DNA of 64,000 bases from positions 62,001 through 126,000 of the forward strand of contig NZ_BMCH01000003.1 of the NCBI RefSeq assembly GCF_014635085.1, written 5' to 3'. Under the pieces are notes generated by a model. That model did not search any database. It saw only the letters and a list, made by a program, of their open reading frames with translations, and had not been told where the DNA came from. This DNA is from Asaia siamensis (lineage in GTDB: Bacteria > Pseudomonadota > Alphaproteobacteria > Acetobacterales > Acetobacteraceae). Within the stretch, counting starts at the first letter, position 1. Each line of letters opens with the position of its first letter. Below are positions 35,264 to 44,207 of the stretch, piece after piece. A program made the translations under genes and the position numbers.

Positions 35264-37000
35264 TCAGACCTCTTCTGCTTTCCAGTTTCTCTTTCTTGTC
35301 GACTTCCCGATACCGGGATTGAGGCAATTGCACGGGTCGAGATCCCGGTAATGGCTGAGTATTTCAGCCCCTGCTTCATAAAGATGCCCGAGATTATGCT
35401 CTGCCGGATAACGCGCCCCGCGTGCATCCAGCAATTTGAGCATTTCGTGCTCCACATCTTCCGCTGACTCGCCGGGCTTCAGAACATAATCCTGATGCAT
35501 CACGTGGCACAGGAAATGACCGTAATAGAGCTTGTGCTCTATGCGTTTCTCAATCGCTTCCGGCAAAGTCTCGAACCACGCCTCGTCATTGCGTCGCAGG
35601 GCGATATCCAGAGCGACGATTTCCCCCGCTTCCTTTCCCAGCACATTTCTGCAGCGTAGCGCTGCACCAGCAGCCGCAAAGCGATGCAGGAAGGCGCGTT
35701 TGCCCTCATCATCGGTACAGGCAAACCAGTCGAACGCGTCCTTATCACCCACCTGCCCTGCACTGAGCGTTGCAAAATAGGCCTGGAGCTTTTCCGCCAG
35801 AGAACGGGAAACGCGCAGCATCAGATGATGCTCGAACCGCTTTTCGAACGCGTGCATCTTTGCCGGAATCTGATTGGGCAGAAGGCGACCCAGTTTCTGC
35901 ATGATCCGGTCGGTCAGATGCGGGGGCAGAAATCTCGACCCGGAGAAGAGATCATCGAGCCATGCCTTGGCGGCGAAAAGACGCGGAATGGACCGCGTGC
36001 CCGCATAGCGGATGAGGGCCACCGTATCGCGACCATAGATCTCGGCGATGCGAAAGGCATCGCGATGCATGTATTCGCCCGCGATGGGCAACTCGTCATA
36101 GGCCGTCAGCAGGTGGCGGCGCAGGGATTCGAGCGCATTGGTGCTGTTCGTACCGATGTAGAAAACCTGGCTGTTCTTCTCAGCCGGGAAGGTATCGACA
36201 CGCACGGCAAAAACGATCAGCTTGCCAGCACAGCCCGATGCATCGAACCAGCGGGCGCTGTCCTGATTGTAGCGTGCCGGGGTGTCGGCTTCGACGTCGC
36301 GCACATGGGTGACATAGCCATCGTCATGCCCCCTGGCGTCAGTCCACTCGATCTCCTCTTTGCTGAGAGCCCCGCTCTCAAGGCGGGCGAGAGCCTTGAC
36401 CGGATCGGCATCGAGCCTGATGCCCAGACGATTGACCAGTTCCAGCCGCCCGTCTGCCGTCACCCGGCCAAACAGTGCCATCTCGGTATAGGCGGGGCCT
36501 CGCTGCACCAGCGCACCACCTGAGTTATTACTGATCCCTCCCAGAACCGACGCGCCGATACAGGAAGACCCGATGACCGAATGAGGTTCGCGCCCATGGC
36601 GTGCAAGGACGGTCTCGAGCTTGTGCAATGTGGTACCGGGCAGGCAGATAACCTGCCTGCCGCCTCCGAGCAGATGTATGCCGCGCAACCGGCGGGTATT
36701 GATCAGAATGACGGGGCGATCATAATTCTCGCCATCGGGGGTCGACCCTCCGGTCAGACCCGTATTGGCAGCCTGCACGATCATGATCTGATCGGCGGCT
36801 ACGCAGAGTTCGGCCACACGCCAGAACTCGACCAGGGTTCGGGGGCGAATGACCGCCCTCACCTTGCCCGAGCCGAAACGGTACCCCTTCGTATAGGGTG
36901 CTGTCGCATGGGGCGCGACCAGCACATGCGGCGTACCGACGACCTGCCGCAGCAGAACCAGCAGGCGGTCTGCATGCAAGGTGGGTTCTGTCAGGCGCAT
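35264..37000 (-). CDS. dld: Quinone-dependent D-lactate dehydrogenase
   Basis: This peripheral membrane flavoprotein oxidises D-lactate to pyruvate and reduces quinone. The 578 residues match E. coli Dld (571). The FAD-binding region includes VQAANTGLTGGSTPDG and VIGSSCIGASVLGGISNNSGG, and the C-terminal membrane-binding half is present with GRDTVALIRYAGTRS and LPAEHNLGHLYEA-type segments (seen as YPAEHNLGHLYEAG). It would feed the quinol pool used by the bd oxidase of 0.3-2.8 kb and could consume D-lactate from glyoxalase II. The start ATG is 37000. A small unknown gene follows within 11 bases. Confidence 0.95.
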   Translation of the reverse strand: MRLTEPTLHADRLLVLLRQVVGTPHVLVAPHATAPYTKGYRFGSGKVRAVIRPRTLVEFWRVAELCVAADQIMIVQAANTGLTGGSTPDGENYDRPVILINTRRLRGIHLLGGGRQVICLPGTTLHKLETVLARHGREPHSVIGSSCIGASVLGGISNNSGGALVQRGPAYTEMALFGRVTADGRLELVNRLGIRLDADPVKALARLESGALSKEEIEWTDARGHDDGYVTHVRDVEADTPARYNQDSARWFDASGCAGKLIVFAVRVDTFPAEKNSQVFYIGTNSTNALESLRRHLLTAYDELPIAGEYMHRDAFRIAEIYGRDTVALIRYAGTRSIPRLFAAKAWLDDLFSGSRFLPPHLTDRIMQKLGRLLPNQIPAKMHAFEKRFEHHLMLRVSRSLAEKLQAYFATLSAGQVGDKDAFDWFACTDDEGKRAFLHRFAAAGAALRCRNVLGKEAGEIVALDIALRRNDEAWFETLPEAIEKRIEHKLYYGHFLCHVMHQDYVLKPGESAEDVEHEMLKLLDARGARYPAEHNLGHLYEAGAEILSHYRDLDPCNCLNPGIGKSTRKRNWKAEEV

Positions 37001-37085
37001 GATCGTCTTCCTCTGTCTGGCGATGCCAAAGGCCGGTTCAACCCCGGCATCGATCGTTCGACGCGTGCGCTCGAACGGGAAAGAT

Positions 37086-37105
37086 AGGGCTTCTCGCGAA
37101 GCCCT
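37086..37105 (-). terminator. Hairpin after serS
   Basis: AGGGCTTC (37086-37093) pairs with GAAGCCCT (37098-37105), between serS and dld, both on minus. On the minus strand it is followed by ATCTTTCCC, a partial T-run, so moderate support for serS termination. Confidence 0.5.
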
Positions 37106-37137
37106 GTCACGCCCTTGCAGGCGCGACAGGACAAGGC

Positions 37138-38400
37138 TCAGCCGATACGGGTCAGCCCGCCCATATAGGGCTGAAGGGCTGCCGGAATCTCGATGGTACC
37201 CTCTGCCGTCTGGCCGTTTTCCATGACTGCAATCAGCGTGCGACCGACAGCCAGGCCAGACCCATTGAGCGTATGCACGAAGGCGGGACCGTTCTCGGTG
37301 CGATAGCGCGCATTCATGCGGCGGGCCTGAAAATCACGCGTGTTGGAGCAGGAGGAAATCTCGCGCCACGCCTTCTGCCCCGGCAGCCAGCCCTCGAGAT
37401 CGAAAGTCCTAGCAGCACCGAACCCGGTATCGCCCGCGCAGAGCAGCATGCGACGATAGGGAATATTCAGACGCTCGAGAATGCTCTCGGCGCAGCGTGT
37501 CATGCGCTCATGCTCGTCAGCGCTCGCCTCTGGCGTCGTGACAGAGACAAGCTCGACCTTGCTGAACTGATGCTGGCGCAGCATGCCGCGCACATCACGC
37601 CCCGCGGAACCCGCCTCGGAACGGAAGCAGCTGGAGAGCGCCGTCATGCGCAGCGGCAGCATTTTGGCGTCAAGTATTTCACCCGCCACACTGGCGGTCA
37701 GCGGCACCTCGGCCGTGGGGATCAGCCAGCGGCCATCGGTCGTCTGGAATGAATCCTCGGCAAATTTGGGCAGCTTGTCGGTGCCATACATCGCGGCATC
37801 ATTGACGAGCAGCGGCACGATGGTCTCGCTATAGCCGAATTCCTGCGTGTGGGTATCGAGCATGAACTGGCCCAGTGCCCGCTCGAGACGGGCAAGCGCC
37901 CCGCGCAGCACGGTGAAACGCGCGCCCGAGAGCTTGGCAGCGGTCGGGAAATCCATCAGGCCGAGCTGTTCACCGAGTTCGAAATGCTGCTTCGGCTCGA
38001 AATCGAAAACCGGCACCTCGCCCCATTGATGAACGACCTGATTGGACTCTTCATCGCGGCCTTCAGGCACGGTCTCGTCAAGACGATTGGGCAGGCTGGC
38101 AAGCACGCCGCTGATATCGTTTTCAATCTGCGCGGCGCTGGCCTCAAGGGCAGCGATATGGTCGCGCAGCTCGACGGCTTTCTGCTCAAGCGCGGTCGTG
38201 TCCTGACCAGTCTTCTTGCCCTGGCCGATTTCCCTGGCCAGCACCTTGCGCTGTGCCTGCTGTTCCTGCAGGGCCTGAAGGGCTGCACGACGCTCTTCAT
38301 CACGACGGACCAGATCACCGGCAACGGGCGACAGGCCACGACGGGCCAGAGCGGCATCAAAACCGGCCGGATCGGCGCGAAGGGCGCGCAAGTCATGCAT
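37138..38400 (-). CDS. serS: Seryl-tRNA synthetase
   Basis: This class II synthetase charges tRNA-Ser, and probably tRNA-Sec if present. The 420-residue protein has an N-terminal coiled coil (about 30-105) that grips the tRNA variable arm. The catalytic core then has motif 2 in [17 protein letters not shown] and motif 3 in [17 protein letters not shown]. Length is normal. It is the last gene of the argS-SPOR-scpAB-tatBC-serS minus-strand series, 22 bases after tatC. Confidence 0.97.
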   Translation of the reverse strand: MHDLRALRADPAGFDAALARRGLSPVAGDLVRRDEERRAALQALQEQQAQRKVLAREIGQGKKTGQDTTALEQKAVELRDHIAALEASAAQIENDISGVLASLPNRLDETVPEGRDEESNQVVHQWGEVPVFDFEPKQHFELGEQLGLMDFPTAAKLSGARFTVLRGALARLERALGQFMLDTHTQEFGYSETIVPLLVNDAAMYGTDKLPKFAEDSFQTTDGRWLIPTAEVPLTASVAGEILDAKMLPLRMTALSSCFRSEAGSAGRDVRGMLRQHQFSKVELVSVTTPEASADEHERMTRCAESILERLNIPYRRMLLCAGDTGFGAARTFDLEGWLPGQKAWREISSCSNTRDFQARRMNARYRTENGPAFVHTLNGSGLAVGRTLIAVMENGQTAEGTIEIPAALQPYMGGLTRIG

Positions 38401-38422
38401 CGTAGTCGTTTCCCGTTATTGC

Positions 38423-39202
38423 CTAGTCGATCGCGACAGCGCGCGGCTCGACAAGTCGTGCCGTAAAGATCGAGATTTCATACAGAAAGATCAGCGGCAC
38501 GGCGAGACCTACCTGGGTAATCACATCGGGGGGCGCCAGTATGGCAGCGATAACCGTGGCCCCCACAATGGCATAGCGCCTGAATTTCTTGAGCCCTGCC
38601 GAGGTGACAATTCCGACACGCGCAAGAAGCGTCAGCACCACAGGCAGCTCGAAAGCCGCGCCGAAAGCCAGGATCAGCTTCATGACCAGCGAGAGGTAGT
38701 CGGACACCTTGGCCTGCAACTCGATATGCATGCCATGAGATCCCACCGGCGCTGTCTGGAACGACAGGAAAAAGCGCCAGGCGATGGGGAAGATGAAGTA
38801 ATAGGCCATCGTTGCCCCAAGCAGGAACATGGCCGGCGTGGCGATCAGAAAAGGGGCGAAGGCACGCTTCTCGTTCCTGTAGAGGCCCGGCGCGATGAAG
38901 ATCCAGGCCTGCATGGCGACGATCGGGAAAGACAAGAAGATCGCGCCGAAAACGGCGACACGCACATAGGTAAAAAATGCCTCTGACAGGGCCGTATAGA
39001 TCAGATGCGGCTGCTCACCCTGCTGCCGCATGATCTTGGCCAGTGGATCGGCCAGGAAGAGATAGATCTGCTCGGAGAAATGATAGCAGACCAGAAAGGC
39101 AACAATGAACGCCGCCAGTGACCAGATGAGGCGCTTGCGCAACTCGACCAGATGTTCGAGCAGCGGCATCGCCTTGTCGTCGATGGAGTTTTCGTTCGTC
39201 AT
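38423..39202 (-). CDS. tatC: Sec-independent protein translocase TatC
   Basis: The core Tat component that recognises twin-arginine signals. The 259-residue protein has six membrane helices, the N-terminal signature PLLEHLVELRKRLIWSL, and the first periplasmic loop with PLAKIMRQQGEQPHLIYTAL followed by SEAFFTYVRVAV. It overlaps tatB by 4 bases. Visible cargo in this window is the Gfo/Idh/MocA protein and probably the RR-signal protein at 12.3 kb. No tatA gene adjoins it. Confidence 0.96.
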   Translation of the reverse strand: MTNENSIDDKAMPLLEHLVELRKRLIWSLAAFIVAFLVCYHFSEQIYLFLADPLAKIMRQQGEQPHLIYTALSEAFFTYVRVAVFGAIFLSFPIVAMQAWIFIAPGLYRNEKRAFAPFLIATPAMFLLGATMAYYFIFPIAWRFFLSFQTAPVGSHGMHIELQAKVSDYLSLVMKLILAFGAAFELPVVLTLLARVGIVTSAGLKKFRRYAIVGATVIAAILAPPDVITQVGLAVPLIFLYEISIFTARLVEPRAVAID

Positions 39203-39831
39203 GGCGCGGTCGGGCAGTCTGGCTGGGTTGGGGTCGCAGGCGACAATATGGGCGTTTCCGCTGGCGTGGCGGAGAGCGGGGCAGCCTCTGGGGGCGGATC
39301 GAGCGCAACGCGACGCCCATTATGAATGACACGCAGGGGCGGTATGACCGCAGGGGCGTGCCAGAGCGTCTTTTCGTGATTCAGGCGTCGCGCCGTCAGA
39401 GGCGGCAGGATTGCGGGGGCCGATGCTTCTTCCTGCCGGGCCGGAACAGTCTCGGTATTGCTGACGCCCGGCCCGCTGACCGGAATAACGGCAGGCGCTG
39501 TTGACGCAACCGATGCCGAGGCGGGCGCAGACAGCGATGGCGGTGGCCTGAAATCGAGGCTCTTGCTGATGGTCTGGTCTGAATCGATGGTGCGGGCGAT
39601 GCGATCGCGAAAATCGAAACGTTTGAGATCACGCAAATGATCGCGTGCCTCACCGAGATCGGCCTCACGCACCATTTCGTCCACATGGCCCTGAAACTCG
39701 GAAGCCATGCGGCGCACGGCCTTCAGCCCCCGGCTGACAGCGCGTATGGCGGTCGGCATGTCCTTGGGGCCGATGAAAACCAGCGCCACAATGACGATCA
39801 GCGCAATTTCCGACCAGCTAAAATCGAACAT
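39199..39831 (-). CDS. tatB: Sec-independent protein translocase TatB
   Basis: TatB couples TatC to the pore-forming TatA. The protein starts MFDFSWSEIALIVIVALVFIG (shown here in part: one helix, then the glycine-proline hinge FIGPKDMP). An amphipathic helix and a long Pro/Ala-rich tail follow, giving 210 residues from the ATG at 39831. An in-frame GTG nine bases upstream is also possible. It overlaps tatC by 4 bases and follows scpB after 29 or so bases. The usual tatA between scpB and tatB in related genomes is absent here, so TatA must be encoded elsewhere. Confidence 0.9.
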   Translation of the reverse strand: MFDFSWSEIALIVIVALVFIGPKDMPTAIRAVSRGLKAVRRMASEFQGHVDEMVREADLGEARDHLRDLKRFDFRDRIARTIDSDQTISKSLDFRPPPSLSAPASASVASTAPAVIPVSGPGVSNTETVPARQEEASAPAILPPLTARRLNHEKTLWHAPAVIPPLRVIHNGRRVALDPPPEAAPLSATPAETPILSPATPTQPDCPTAP

Positions 39832-39869
39832 CTTCCCCACTCATACCAAAAGCCCGATCAACGAGGCGC

Positions 39870-40445
39870 CTACTGAATGCCCTGCTGGGTCACGACACGC
39901 CCCGTCTGCCCCGCTGCGTCAGGATCGAGCAGCAACTCGTCACGACGTGGAAGGGCGCCGAGATCGCTCAGGCCGAAACTGCTGAGAAAATGCGCCGAGG
40001 TTCCCCAGAGAATAGGCCTTCCCGGAACTTCCTTGCGCCCTTTCGGCATGATCAGTCCATCCTCGATCAGCGTGTCGAGCACGGTCTGACTCAACGAAAC
40101 ACCGCGTATGCCTTCGATATCGGCACGTGTGCAGGGCTGATGATAGGCGATGATCGCGAGCGTTTCCATGGCGGAACGGCTCAGGCGCCGGGGTTTCTCG
40201 ATGATGCGCGTCAAAGCGGGGGCGATTTCGGGCCGGGTGCGGAACTGCCAGCCCTTGGCGATCGCTATGAGCTCGACCGCGTGATCCTCGTAACGGGCCA
40301 TGATTGTCGCGAGAACAGGCCCGAGAACGGTTTCTTCAGCACCTTGCGTGACAAGAAACTGCCTGAGCGCGTTCTCCGATACGGGTTCTGCACTGGCAAA
40401 GATCAGCCCCTCCACCAACCGGGACAGGGTCATCAGCGCATCCAT
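39870..40445 (-). CDS. scpB: Segregation and condensation protein B
   Basis: ScpB binds ScpA and the SMC ATPase in chromosome condensation. The start is the ATG at 40445, which overlaps the scpA stop in TAATG; a longer frame upstream merely reads through scpA in the wrong frame. The 191-residue product has the paired winged-helix layout, with MDALMTLSRLVEGLIFASAE at the start and RLSRSAMETLAIIAYHQPCT and RGVSLSQTVLDTLIEDGLI in the second domain. Operon order scpA-scpB-tatB-tatC-serS is typical of alphaproteobacteria. Confidence 0.95.
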   Translation of the reverse strand: MDALMTLSRLVEGLIFASAEPVSENALRQFLVTQGAEETVLGPVLATIMARYEDHAVELIAIAKGWQFRTRPEIAPALTRIIEKPRRLSRSAMETLAIIAYHQPCTRADIEGIRGVSLSQTVLDTLIEDGLIMPKGRKEVPGRPILWGTSAHFLSSFGLSDLGALPRRDELLLDPDAAGQTGRVVTQQGIQ

Positions 40446-41278
40446 TACGTTTCGTCCTTTTCGGAAACCTGCCCGGCGGATGCTTTTTCGAAAACATCGT
40501 CCTTCTGCGGCGCCCTGAGCATGATCTCGGCGAAAATACCTTCCTGCTTCAGCTCGACCGCGCCGCTCTTGGCCATTTCCAGCCCTGCCACAAGCGCGCT
40601 GGCCAGAGCGGCAGCGCGCGCACGTGGCGCTGTGCTTTCCTGGGCAGGCAGCAAGGCGGTCAGTTTCTGCCAGCCAGCCACTTCGCTCGCATTGAGCAGA
40701 CGCTGCAGCGCCGATACCGCCTCGGTCACGGTCCAGTAGCGCGGGCGTGGCGGCGCATAGAAACGTTTGCGCCCCCTCCGACGCGTCATGGCGAGATAGG
40801 CTGTGATGAGCCCGATCATGTCGACACGCAGGCCGGAACGGTCGATCTGGGTCATGCTCTCGCCGCACCCACGGGCAAAGACATGCTCGCCAAGGCGGGG
40901 ACGGTTATCCAGCCACCGGGAAAGACCGCGTATGGCCTCAAGCTCGAGCAACCTGCCCTGAAGCAGTTCGGCCGCTTCTTCGGCTTCGCCATCGGGTTCG
41001 TTTTCAGCAGGCAGCAGGAGGCGCGATTTGAGCCAGGTCAGCCATGCCGCCATGACAAGCCAGTCTGCTGCCAGTTCGAGCCGGATCTGGCGCGCGCCTT
41101 CAACGAAGGCGAGATATTGTTCGACCAGCTGCAGGATCGAGATCTGGGCCAGATCGACTTTCTGGGCGCGCGCAAGATCGAGCAGCAGATCGAGCGGCCC
41201 CTCGAAACCCGTCAGGGACAGGTGGGGCGCGGTTTCCGGTTCCGCGCCCGTCGGAAAGACGAGACCCCCCTCACCCAT
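40445..41278 (-). CDS. scpA: Segregation and condensation protein A (kleisin)
   Basis: The kleisin subunit that bridges the SMC heads. The 277 residues begin with the motif TGFEGPLDLLLDLARAQKVD, typical of ScpA, then a helical middle and a C-terminal winged helix around YAPPRPRYWTVTEAV. It starts 5 bases after the SPOR gene stops and overlaps scpB by one base. A nagZ gene often found between SPOR and scpA in relatives is missing here. Confidence 0.95.
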   Translation of the reverse strand: MGEGGLVFPTGAEPETAPHLSLTGFEGPLDLLLDLARAQKVDLAQISILQLVEQYLAFVEGARQIRLELAADWLVMAAWLTWLKSRLLLPAENEPDGEAEEAAELLQGRLLELEAIRGLSRWLDNRPRLGEHVFARGCGESMTQIDRSGLRVDMIGLITAYLAMTRRRGRKRFYAPPRPRYWTVTEAVSALQRLLNASEVAGWQKLTALLPAQESTAPRARAAALASALVAGLEMAKSGAVELKQEGIFAEIMLRAPQKDDVFEKASAGQVSEKDET

Positions 41279-41283
41279 TGCGA

Positions 41284-42366
41284 TCAGAAGACCGCCGGTG
41301 TGCAGGCAATGGAGCGGGCATGCAGACGCACGCAGAAAGCACGGGCCGCCTGTGCTGAGTCGAACCCGCCAACGCGCAGTCTATAGAAGACATGACCATT
41401 GATCGTCTTCTGCTCGATGACCGGCTCATGGCTCGACAGCAGATCGCTCGCTTGCTTCGAAAGCCTGGACCAGGTCGCCTTCGCGTCGGCATCGCTGCCC
41501 AGAGCCGCCAGCTGCACCATGTGACCGGCGCTGTCCGCCTTGGCCGCAGGCGCCACCGGAGCCGTCTCGGGGGCAGGTCGGGCTGCTTCCTTCTGCGCCG
41601 GGGGTGCGGCCTTGGCAGCAGGCTCGGCCTGACTTGATTCCGTCTTGCGAGCGGGCGGTGAAGCAGGTGCCTCTTTCGGCTCAGGTGCGGCGGCGGAAGG
41701 CGCTTCGGGGGCGGCAGAAGGCCCGGCATTGTCTGACGCGCCAGCGCTCTCTTTTGGTGCCGTGCCGGATGCCGCGCCTGTCGAAGCCGCCTCACCGGAA
41801 GTAGAGGATGACGCTGCCGGTGCCTCGGGGGCTGTGCGGGCAGCAAGCGCCTCGGGGCGCGGCTGTTCGGGCTCGGGCGCCAGATGCGCTTCACCCTGCC
41901 CAGTCACATCGAGATCGGTGCCATCGCCCATGATCTGCATCCCGCCCGGATCGGCGGGGCGATCACGCACGGGGCCAGGGGGCGGCCCGATGACGGGAAT
42001 ACCGCCGGAATGACCGCCGAGTAGAGACCAGCCCCCCACGCCCACGACCAGAAGCGCGCCAAGCCCTGCTGCGCCATAGACCAGACGACGTGTCATCACG
42101 TCAGAGCCGAGCAATGCGCCCAGACCGCCACCCGTCGCAGCACGACGGCGAAAGACGGGCTCTTCGTCATAATCGGCGCTCAGGCGCTCGCGCGGTGACG
42201 AGGCGCGGGAATTGTCGCGCGCCGATGAGGACTCAGCGCTGTAAGACGGGGGCCGCGTATCGGTAAAACGCGGGTCATTGGCGCGTCGGTCATTGCCGCC
42301 GGGTTGACGGGGGCGCTCATCGCCCCCCTGCCGGTCGTCGCGCCAGTCTGGCGTGTCGTCGTTCAT
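41284..42366 (-). CDS. SPOR-domain cell envelope protein
   Basis: A 360-residue single-pass membrane protein. A cytosolic polar N-terminus (about 1-85) is followed by one helix (about 93-112) and a long proline/alanine/glutamate-rich spacer. The C-terminal SPOR domain (about 283-360) begins GHMVQLAALGSDADAKATWS and ends with FYRLRVGGFDSAQAARAFC. SPOR domains bind denuded glycan strands at the division septum. It overlaps argS by 4 bases upstream and scpA follows 5 bases downstream. The role in division is inferred from the domain. Confidence 0.9.
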   Translation of the reverse strand: MNDDTPDWRDDRQGGDERPRQPGGNDRRANDPRFTDTRPPSYSAESSSARDNSRASSPRERLSADYDEEPVFRRRAATGGGLGALLGSDVMTRRLVYGAAGLGALLVVGVGGWSLLGGHSGGIPVIGPPPGPVRDRPADPGGMQIMGDGTDLDVTGQGEAHLAPEPEQPRPEALAARTAPEAPAASSSTSGEAASTGAASGTAPKESAGASDNAGPSAAPEAPSAAAPEPKEAPASPPARKTESSQAEPAAKAAPPAQKEAARPAPETAPVAPAAKADSAGHMVQLAALGSDADAKATWSRLSKQASDLLSSHEPVIEQKTINGHVFYRLRVGGFDSAQAARAFCVRLHARSIACTPAVF

Positions 42367-44168
42367 CGCATCTCCTCAACCGGCTCGACACCGAGAATGG
42401 CCAGGCCACAGCGCAGCACGCTGGCAACCGATGCCACGAGCGCGAGCTTGGCCAGACTCGCCGCCTTGTCCTGCTCATGCAGGAAGCGCAGCGTCGTATC
42501 CTCACGCCCCTTGTTCCACAAGGCATGGAAATCCGCTGCCAGTTCACCACAGTAATAGGCGATGCGGTGCGGTTCGCGCGTCTGGGCTGCGCCTTCGACC
42601 ACGCGGGGGAAAGTCGACAGACGGCGCAGCACGGCAAGCTCGACATCGGAGTCGAGGCGTGACAGCTCGGCACCGGCCAGGGACGCATCGCTCGTGACCT
42701 CGGCGCCAAACATGGTCTCGGCACTCCGCATGACCGAGCGGCACCGCGCATGGGCGTACTGCACGTAGAACACGGGGTTGTCGCGCGTCTGGGCTACGAC
42801 CGCATCGAGATCGAAATCCATCTGCGCATCGGCCTTGCGGGTCAGCATGGTGAAACGCACAGCGTCACGTCCGACTTCGTCAAGCAGGTCGCGCAGCGTG
42901 ACGAACGTGCCCGCGCGCTTGGACATACGCACAGGCTCGCCGCCCTTCATGATACGCACGATCTGGCACATCACGACTTCGAAACCCGTCTTGCCATCGG
43001 TCAGGGCACTGACGGCCGCACGCATACGAGAGACATAGCCGCCATGATCGGCGCCAAGAACGTCGATCAGCTCGTCGGCGTTGCGGGCCTTCTGGGCGTG
43101 ATAGCCGATATCATTGGCAAAATAGGTGTTGCTGCCATCGGATTTGCGCAGCGCACGGTCGACGTCATCGCCGAACTGCGTGGAGCGGAACAGGGTCTGG
43201 GGGCGTGGCTCCCAGTCTTCCGGGGTCTTGCCCTTGGGGGGCTCGAGTACGCCTTCATAAAGCAGGCCCTTGGCGTCGAGGGCGTTGATGGCCTCATCGA
43301 CCTGACCGCTGGCCAGCGTCTCGGCCTCGGACGAGAAAACCTCGTGATGGATACCCAGAAGGCCGAGATCGGTGCGGATCTCTTCCATCATGACCTTGAG
43401 CGTGGCTTCACGCACGATCTCGAACCAGACAGACGGATCGGCGGGCTGACCTGCTGCATCGGCAAGGCCCTTGCGATGCGCGGCGGCCAGGGACTCACCG
43501 ATGGGGATCAGGTAATCGCCCTGATATTGCAGACCTGTCGGCGTAAGCGCCGAGAAGGCCTCGACATCGATCCGGGTGCCGATGGCCTGCAGATAGCGCC
43601 AATAGGCCGCCCAGGTGAGCGCGATGACCTGCGCTCCGGCGTCATTAATGTAATACTCCTTGGTGACGATGTGCCCGGTCTTGGCCAGTAGATTGGCCAG
43701 CGCGTCACCCACCACGGCGCCACGGCAATGACCGACATGCATCGGGCCGGTCGGGTTGGCCGAAACATATTCCACATTCACGCGGCGATTGGCGCCAAGG
43801 CGCGATTCACCAAAGCGCGGCCCGGCCTCGATGACAGAGCGCGCAACGGATTGCAGCACGTCCGGGCTGAGCGTCAGATTGACAAAGCCTGGCCCCGCCG
43901 CTTCTGCCTTGGCGACACCGGGCAGCGCCGAGAGCAGCGGCACCAGATCAGCCGCGATATCGGCCGGGCGGCGACGGGCGAATTTCGAGGCCAGAAGCGC
44001 AGCATTGGTGGCCATGTCACCATGGGAGGCGTCACGCGCCGGGGTGAGTTCGACACGTGCGGCAATCTCGTCCGGCAGATCTGCCACGACAGATCGCAGC
44101 GCCTCTCGCACCTGCCCCTGGTAACGGGCGAAAAGGCAATCTGTGGTGGGCGCTTGTGTATCGGACAT
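42363..44168 (-). CDS. argS: Arginyl-tRNA synthetase
   Basis: A class I synthetase for arginine; the 601-residue protein has an N-terminal Add-1 domain (about 10-110) that binds the tRNA elbow, the HIGH equivalent in SANPTGPMHVGHCRGAVVG, and the KMSKS-like MSKRAGTFVTL. It has a large C-terminal anticodon-binding domain. It overlaps the SPOR gene by 4 bases and starts 39 bases after dgt. This order dgt-argS-SPOR is conserved in alphaproteobacteria. Confidence 0.96.
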   Translation of the reverse strand: MSDTQAPTTDCLFARYQGQVREALRSVVADLPDEIAARVELTPARDASHGDMATNAALLASKFARRRPADIAADLVPLLSALPGVAKAEAAGPGFVNLTLSPDVLQSVARSVIEAGPRFGESRLGANRRVNVEYVSANPTGPMHVGHCRGAVVGDALANLLAKTGHIVTKEYYINDAGAQVIALTWAAYWRYLQAIGTRIDVEAFSALTPTGLQYQGDYLIPIGESLAAAHRKGLADAAGQPADPSVWFEIVREATLKVMMEEIRTDLGLLGIHHEVFSSEAETLASGQVDEAINALDAKGLLYEGVLEPPKGKTPEDWEPRPQTLFRSTQFGDDVDRALRKSDGSNTYFANDIGYHAQKARNADELIDVLGADHGGYVSRMRAAVSALTDGKTGFEVVMCQIVRIMKGGEPVRMSKRAGTFVTLRDLLDEVGRDAVRFTMLTRKADAQMDFDLDAVVAQTRDNPVFYVQYAHARCRSVMRSAETMFGAEVTSDASLAGAELSRLDSDVELAVLRRLSTFPRVVEGAAQTREPHRIAYYCGELAADFHALWNKGREDTTLRFLHEQDKAASLAKLALVASVASVLRCGLAILGVEPVEEMR

Positions 44169-44207
44169 GAGGGCCTTGCGTTCCTGACGTGGTTCTTGCT
44201 GCCTGTA

